From Phycisphaerales bacterium UBA7708 (GTDB lineage: Bacteria; Planctomycetota; Phycisphaerae; Sedimentisphaerales; Anaerohalosphaeraceae), in assembly GCA_002482415.1 (NCBI GenBank), contig DLFY01000311.1, positions 1,933-11,143 of the forward strand: 9,211 nt of DNA, given 5' to 3'. The notes under the pieces were generated by a model. That model was not told where the DNA came from. It saw only the letters and a program-made list of their open reading frames with translations, and made no database searches. Positions 5,349 to 9,211 of this stretch are shown here, in pieces. Within the stretch, counting starts at the first letter, position 1. The number at the start of each line of letters is the position of its first letter. Position numbers and translations under genes: made by a program.

Positions 5349-6674
5349 TTATTCCTTTGCCGGCCCGGTTCCAGCCAGTACCAGTGAATACTCAAAGTTC
5401 GCCCAGGGATGGTCAGCCCCGGCAATAGCCGAGATATCACCATAGGCCGATGATAAATCAATGATCGGCCCCCATGAGCTTTGGCTCCCCAAATCATAAT
5501 TGGCCAGCCAGTTGTCGCCGCAGGTATTTTTCACAACGAGATGATGATGTGTGCCTTCTGCATCGATATGAATGCCGTATTTATTGCCGCTGCAGATATT
5601 GGATTCAATCCGGCAGCCCTGCCCGCAGCAGCGTATATCAATCCCCACGTTGCCGTTGTTGGATGCCACACAGTCTTTGACAATCGTCTTATCCCGCACC
5701 CAGATACCCCACAGGTCATTGCCCGAGGAATTACAACGCATAATCACATTTTGGGCATTCGCCCCAATCCCGCACTCACCATTGTCCCGCGCCGTGCAAT
5801 CAATGATTGTATTGCCCTCGCCGACATCGATGCCTGCCCAGCAGTTGGTAACGGTACAATGCGAAATAAGGTTTCCAAAGATCGCCCGTATCCCAATCTG
5901 ATCATAGCCTTTGCCGGTCAGTCGTACCGAGCAATGGCTGATTTGGCCCTCCTGCTCAACTGTGATTCCGCGGATAAAACATTCATTCATCATGCAGCGG
6001 TCAATCACGCAATTCTGAAAACTATAAATTCCCTCGCCGCACCAGCGGGCAACACAATCGGAGATAATTCCGCCCTGCCACATCTCATAACCCCGTGCAC
6101 CGCATTGATACACGGAACAGTGACTGAAATCACCCTGATAAGCACAAATGCCATACGCCATCGAACTGACAGTACATCGTTCGACACGAACGGCATCCCC
6201 CAGCCAGATACCCCGGTCGCCCCAATAGACACAGTGAATCTGAAGGTCCGAACAGGTTATGCCATCCGCCTCCGGCCCAAAGATCCCCTCCACCCAGTTC
6301 AGGATAGAGCCGTTTTTAATCCAGACACTCCGGCGGTCATCGCCATTGACCTGAATCGCCGTCCGCGCCAGTGTTCCTTCCAGACCTTCAATCGCAAAGC
6401 CATTCAAATCCAGCACCACCCCGCTGGCATTGACGGCAATACAGGTCTGTTTCATCGGGTCGGCAAAAATCGTGCCGGTCAGGTAATACGAACCCGGCTG
6501 GTCAATAATAAACATCGTATTGGGGTCTCCCCCCAGCCACTCGACCGGCGTCCGCGGTTCGATTTCCATTAATGTCTTCATCGTCAATTCAGGCGCCGCC
6601 GGCGGATTCAGCGACCCGGCATACACCACAGAAACAGTGATACAAACCATCCAGACCAAATTTGCTTTTTTCAT
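5349..6674 (-). CDS. Secreted right-handed parallel beta-helix repeat protein
   Basis: The 441-residue product has a signal peptide (1-19, cleavage after VYA) and the tag GSLNPPAAPELTMKTLMEI (20-38). Next come the family markers IDQPGSYYLTG (57-67) and GVVLDLNGFAIEG (85-97). About ten helix coils of 20-21 residues (about 130-390) each carry GI and an I-x-x-C or xxC(S/T)V pattern. The C-terminal cap is NYDLGSQSSWGPII (392-405) and PWANFEY (423-429). Cys recurs at 167, 186, 207, 227, 248, 273, 293, 314 and 335, a probable inward-facing stack. Such folds serve polysaccharide lyases, adhesins and surface proteins; no lyase catalytic set was recognised. The ATG at 6674 has AGGA 6 bases upstream; an ATG at 6692 lacks a ribosome site. 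It is the first gene of the operon. Confidence is high for the fold and low for the role. Confidence 0.85.
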   Translation of the reverse strand: MKKANLVWMVCITVSVVYAGSLNPPAAPELTMKTLMEIEPRTPVEWLGGDPNTMFIIDQPGSYYLTGTIFADPMKQTCIAVNASGVVLDLNGFAIEGLEGTLARTAIQVNGDDRRSVWIKNGSILNWVEGIFGPEADGITCSDLQIHCVYWGDRGIWLGDAVRVERCTVSSMAYGICAYQGDFSHCSVYQCGARGYEMWQGGIISDCVARWCGEGIYSFQNCVIDRCMMNECFIRGITVEQEGQISHCSVRLTGKGYDQIGIRAIFGNLISHCTVTNCWAGIDVGEGNTIIDCTARDNGECGIGANAQNVIMRCNSSGNDLWGIWVRDKTIVKDCVASNNGNVGIDIRCCGQGCRIESNICSGNKYGIHIDAEGTHHHLVVKNTCGDNWLANYDLGSQSSWGPIIDLSSAYGDISAIAGADHPWANFEYSLVLAGTGPAKE

Positions 6675-6716
6675 ACCGATTCCTGTTATCATTTAGTTCA
6701 CAAAAGGTCTAAAATA

Positions 6717-6730
6717 CAATTAGCTAATTG
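6717..6730. promoter_or_regulatory. Perfect 14-base palindrome, possible operator
   Basis: CAATTAGCTAATTG reads the same on both strands and lies 42 bases upstream of the beta-helix start codon. A weak -35-like TTGCAA overlaps its edge on the minus strand. Length and symmetry suit a dimeric regulator, but a low-complexity AT-rich palindrome could also arise by chance. Confidence 0.35.
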
Positions 6731-6826
6731 CAACAGCTCGCTGATCTTATGGAGCATTTACGCATTTGCCTGCAAAACAGAAGCGAATACGGATATTGCT
6801 GTCACGGAAAACTGCATGGATGGGCC

Positions 6827-6933
6827 GGTGTTTGAAAATAATATCGGAGAGGCTCACAGACCTTCCCCACTCTCAAAGCAGGCTTGCCAGATTTGAAATC
6901 GCTTTTCTATCCTCCAAAGTTTTTTTCGACACC
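6827..6933 (-). ncRNA. Possible structured leader RNA of the Hcp-like operon
   Basis: In minus-strand RNA the ends can pair as GGUGU/ACACC (6929-6933 with 6827-6831) and GAAAA/UUUUC (6923-6927 with 6834-6838 on the plus strand), separated by a 1x2 internal loop. Inside, GAGAG/CUCUC (6847-6851 with 6870-6874) and AAAGC/GCUUU (6875-6879 with 6901-6905) form adjacent arms. The second arm is capped by GAUU/AAUC (6890-6893 with 6897-6900). The result is a three-way-junction-like fold about 15 bases downstream of the likely transcription start. It matches no riboswitch class I can recall. Pairing was judged by eye. Confidence 0.25.
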
Positions 6934-6952
6934 CTCGTTACACGATGATCAG

Positions 6953-6982
6953 ATTATACCCTTTTTATCCATGTTAACGCAA
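6953..6982 (-). promoter_or_regulatory. Likely promoter of the beta-helix / Hcp-like operon
   Basis: On the minus strand a perfect TATAAT (6953-6958) lies 18 bases downstream of TTGCGT (6977-6982, three of six). A start near 6945 would give a leader of about 270 bases before the beta-helix ATG. The exact -10 is persuasive; the weak -35 may mean activator dependence. A further TATAAT at 7015-7020 lacks a good -35. Confidence 0.5.
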
Positions 6983-7077
6983 TCAGTAATAATCCGGAGA
7001 GCAAAAGATTACAAATTATATAACATGGCAATACCAACCATGATATATCCTGTATCACATCGGATTCTGTACATAAG

Positions 7078-7091
7078 TCGGCTTTCGCCGA
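7078..7091 (-). other. Short hairpin with GAAA tetraloop after the LamG protein stop
   Basis: On the minus strand, TCGGC-GAAA-GCCGA lies 9 bases past the stop codon. A GNRA loop on five pairs is stable, but the T run comes before the stem rather than after it, so it is not a standard terminator. It could mark the 3' end of the transcript by protecting it. Confidence 0.35.
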
Positions 7092-7100
7092 AAAATGTGA

Positions 7101-9211
7101 TTATTCAATCAGTGCCGCAATTTCTTCGGCAGTCAATGCACGGTTATAAATCCGGACATCATCCAGCAAGCCCCTGAAGTAGTTTTGAAGTGTTCCTGTG
7201 TCCAGAACACCCAGATAAACCCGTTCGCTGTCGGATGTATTGATTTGCTGGGTATTGTTTGCGACCGCAGCCTGTAATTGTCCATCCACATAAATCTGAA
7301 TCTCATCCACCGTCGGCGTTTCATCACTATTCAGAACCGCTGCGATATGATGCCATTGATTATCCGCAATAGACACATTGCCTTTCGCAAAACCAGCCCA
7401 GACCCCTACTGCCGGCTCCCCTGTCGGCTGGATTCGGAACATCCACTTGCGACCGGCCTGGGCAGTCCCCCAGGATGCAATCATCTGATCCAGACCGGAC
7501 GGCGATGTTTTCACCCAGGCCGTGCAAGTCCGCGAATCAGAACCCGGTACGCCCTGATAATTGGCAACCACAACATAGTCATCCGTGCCATCCAGACTCA
7601 AACCTCCGCCGGCCACTCCGGAAGTCCAGACCGGACCGTTGACCAGCAGACCCGAACGCTGATAGAGCGAGTCATCCACGGCGATTTCGCCGCTGGTGTC
7701 ATCCAATGTCAGATGCAGTTGAAGGGCTTCGTCAGACAGCCAGTGATTGGCCAGCACCGAAACATCCGACATATCGACATTCCTGTCGCCATTCAAATCG
7801 GCGCCCTGACAGGCGGGCATATCCACACAATCCAGCATCAGCCATCGGGCGGCAAGCCCGTATAAGTCTTCCATCCCCCGCACGCCGGAATAGACATTGG
7901 CCACCTGAATGGTCATGTCGGCGGTATCGTAAAAACCTGCAGGATCGACAACACGTACAGTAAAGACATTGGCTCCGACATCCGAATCCTGCGGGACGCC
8001 CGACAGCGTGCCGTCCGGCGACACCTTCAGCCAATCGGGACCTGCATCTTTGCTGAATGTCAGCAAACCGCCCTCCGGATCGCCGGCATCATCCGTAAGA
8101 ATGCTGTTATACGCCGCCAACTCAGTCGCATCCATTTCGGCAATAACGCCTGTGTTGAAGGATGGCCTTGTATTGAGCGGGCTCCATATCTGCGACTCCA
8201 GAATACTGAACCAGCCGCTGCCGGCACTGTTGTTTCCGGTCATGGTAATCGTCACATAACGGCCGCGCACGGGGGCAAACGAGGTTTGCCAGTAGCCGGT
8301 GGTCGTCGTCGTATTGCCGCTGAAGACCTGGACACCATCAATATCAATCCGAACGGGGTGTGTGCGCGACGCACCATTATTAAACCGTACTTTGATTTGA
8401 TTAATGTCAGACACTCTGCCCAGGTCGTATTTAATCCAGGCAGTGGCCACCGTACCATCATTGGCCCAGCGCGTGCTTCGGCTGCGGTCATAGGAATTGA
8501 CCGCAGGATTGCCCGACTGTTCCGCCCCGGCAGTGCTGCTGACAATATTCAGGGGCGCCGTGATAAACTGCCCCGGCTGGGTTGTGGTCATCAGCTCGGC
8601 AATCTGGGCGGCATTCAGTGCATAATCCGCAATCCTCACATCATCGATCATTCCATTGAACAGCGGGTCGGGCCACTGGCTCTTGCCGATGTAATTTTTC
8701 GATGGCTGAAAATCGGATGGATTGAGCGTCATCGAGGAACTGCTTACCCGCGGCGAACCATTGACATAAATCGTTCCGACATTGCCGTTGAGGGTAACGG
8801 CCACATGCGTCCATTGCCCCACAGGCAGGCTGGTGGTATTGACCTGCTGCTCTCCGGAACCACTGCCGGAAGTCGTAATCCCAAAACGCAGGGTATTGCT
8901 GACGGAGGAAGGCGTCAGGAACATATATTGCGTGGTATTGTTTCCGAAATCAAAGATACGCTGCCATGCATTGCCGCCGTTCCAATAGACCCAGGCGGCA
9001 AACGTGAAATCCGCGCATTCGCCGATATGTGTCGGCAGCACCAGGTAATCGTCTTTGCCATCCAGAACAAGGACTTTGCCGTCTTGCACTGCGGCCAGCT
9101 TCGGTGCTCCATACATCAGCGGATTATTGCCATTGCCTGAACTGTCACGGAAATTCTCATCAAAGTGATAGATGGCATTGGTGCTTCGTCCGGAACCGGG
9201 AACTTCCTGCA
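7101..9211 (-). CDS. Large secreted multidomain protein, C-terminal part (LamG, F5/8 C, cadherin/Ig-like, dockerin-like, LamG)
   Basis: The frame is open to the window edge, so the start is missing; 702 residues are visible. Numbered from the edge, they give a LamG jellyroll (about 12-207, with YHFDE...DSSGNGN, DGKDDYL, WTHVAVTL and FNGMIDDVRI). Next are an F5/8 type C (discoidin) module (about 217-343, with STRWAND and WIKYDLG) and a cadherin/He-PIG-like Ig module (about 344-438, with DPEGG, LSGVPQDSDVG and FTVRVVDPAG). Then come a dockerin-like segment (about 446-491) and a second LamG (about 497-702, with DGTDDYV, WHHIAAVLN, IYVDGQ and FRGLLDDVRIYNRAL). LamG and F5/8 C modules usually bind carbohydrate, so binding or anchoring to polysaccharide is likely. 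Any catalytic domain would be in the missing N-terminal part. A Met at 9116 is internal to the first LamG, not a start. The dockerin-like segment is internal rather than terminal. Confidence 0.88.
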   Translation of the reverse strand, partial: QEVPGSGRSTNAIYHFDENFRDSSGNGNNPLMYGAPKLAAVQDGKVLVLDGKDDYLVLPTHIGECADFTFAAWVYWNGGNAWQRIFDFGNNTTQYMFLTPSSVSNTLRFGITTSGSGSGEQQVNTTSLPVGQWTHVAVTLNGNVGTIYVNGSPRVSSSSMTLNPSDFQPSKNYIGKSQWPDPLFNGMIDDVRIADYALNAAQIAELMTTTQPGQFITAPLNIVSSTAGAEQSGNPAVNSYDRSRSTRWANDGTVATAWIKYDLGRVSDINQIKVRFNNGASRTHPVRIDIDGVQVFSGNTTTTTGYWQTSFAPVRGRYVTITMTGNNSAGSGWFSILESQIWSPLNTRPSFNTGVIAEMDATELAAYNSILTDDAGDPEGGLLTFSKDAGPDWLKVSPDGTLSGVPQDSDVGANVFTVRVVDPAGFYDTADMTIQVANVYSGVRGMEDLYGLAARWLMLDCVDMPACQGADLNGDRNVDMSDVSVLANHWLSDEALQLHLTLDDTSGEIAVDDSLYQRSGLLVNGPVWTSGVAGGGLSLDGTDDYVVVANYQGVPGSDSRTCTAWVKTSPSGLDQMIASWGTAQAGRKWMFRIQPTGEPAVGVWAGFAKGNVSIADNQWHHIAAVLNSDETPTVDEIQIYVDGQLQAAVANNTQQINTSDSERVYLGVLDTGTLQNYFRGLLDDVRIYNRALTAEEIAALIE
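7737..7802 (-). other. Dockerin-like calcium-loop segment within the LamG protein
   Basis: This stretch encodes ADLNGDRNVDMSDVSVLANHWL (given in two parts: ADLNGDRNVDM and SDVSVLANHWL). It has Asp/Asn at the positions expected for a dockerin-type EF-hand loop (D-x-N-x-D-x-x-V-D-x-x-D), followed by the A-x-x-W-L helix end common in planctomycete secreted proteins. An upstream partner, MEDLYGLAARWL, looks like the first, loop-less half of the pair. Calcium binding is inferred from the residues present. Confidence 0.65.

Larger units (their letters stand above)
6675..7100. other. Non-coding stretch upstream of the Hcp-like operon
   Basis: These 426 bases separate the LamG protein stop from the beta-helix gene. 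Open frames on both strands are short, lack homology and have no ribosome site with a usable start. On the minus strand there is a promoter at 6953-6982, a second TATAAT at 7015-7020 without a clear -35, and a GGAGG at 6914-6918 that is not followed by a nearby start codon. There is also a set of nested inverted repeats (6827-6933) and a perfect palindrome (6717-6730). It most likely acts as promoter plus a long leader of about 270 bases. Confidence 0.6.

Noticed and set aside
5481..6572. A 363-codon open frame on the plus strand
   Set aside because: It lies wholly inside the beta-helix gene on the other strand. It has no domain pattern, and its odd composition follows from the antisense of a repeat-rich gene. 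The minus-strand product has a signal peptide, tag, coil repeats and a family C-terminus.
6827..6933. A cobalamin riboswitch, suggested by GGGAAGGT-like sequence on the minus strand
   Set aside because: The B12 box (GCCACTG) and the ordered core elements are missing; a single short similarity is not enough.
6766..7177. Small open frames on the plus strand in the gap before the beta-helix gene
   Set aside because: No convincing ribosome site, no motif, and composition like the surrounding non-coding DNA; one runs into the end of the LamG gene.
8286..9140. A 284-codon open frame on the plus strand
   Set aside because: It is antisense to the LamG protein, which has clear domains in order, and it shows no recognisable motif of its own.

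Overview
All recognisable genes in this window lie on the minus strand, so the text reads from high to low coordinates. The best guess for the source is a planctomycete of the Phycisphaerae/Sedimentisphaerales type. This is inferred from dockerin-like segments of the form D-x-N-G-D-x-x-V-D-x-x-D-x-x-x-x-A-x-x-W-L, LamG and F5/8 C modules in one secreted protein, a parallel beta-helix protein with the PGSYYLT / VxLDLNGF signature, and secreted proteins carrying a mature N-terminal TM(K/R)TLxE tag. No rRNA, tRNA, CRISPR or mobile element was seen.

Layout from the right edge: (i) 9211-7101, the C-terminal 702 residues of a large secreted multidomain protein (LamG, F5/8 C, cadherin/Ig-like, dockerin-like, LamG), whose 5' end lies outside the window. 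(ii) 7100-6675, a 426-base non-coding stretch with a promoter containing a perfect TATAAT, a possible folded leader RNA and a 14-base perfect palindrome. (iii) 6674-3301, a probable four-gene operon: a parallel beta-helix protein, an exported Hcp-like protein, a small GW-repeat protein ending in a dockerin-like segment, and a second exported Hcp-like protein. (iv) 3300-2797, a small alanine-rich lipoprotein gene with its own promoter, a structured 5' leader and a strong intrinsic terminator. (v) 2688-342, a housekeeping pair, hflX-murB, with a good sigma-70-type promoter, a TTG start for hflX backed by a full Shine-Dalgarno sequence, and an imperfect terminator. (vi) 1-341, no gene recognised.

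The most interesting part is the four-gene operon. Two of its products have the Hcp fold signature (the type VI secretion tube protein), yet both begin with an export signal, which ordinary Hcp lacks. No other T6SS gene is visible here. Both share with the beta-helix protein an almost gap-free mature N-terminal tag, (A/G)GxLxPxxxPxxTM(K/R)TLxE, placed directly after the predicted signal-peptide cleavage site. This suggests a shared extracytoplasmic targeting or assembly module attached to different beta-rich cargo domains, possibly a cell-surface assembly that uses Hcp-type barrels outside the cytoplasm. The tag comparison is seen directly. The Hcp assignment rests on remembered family patterns, and the assembly idea is inference.
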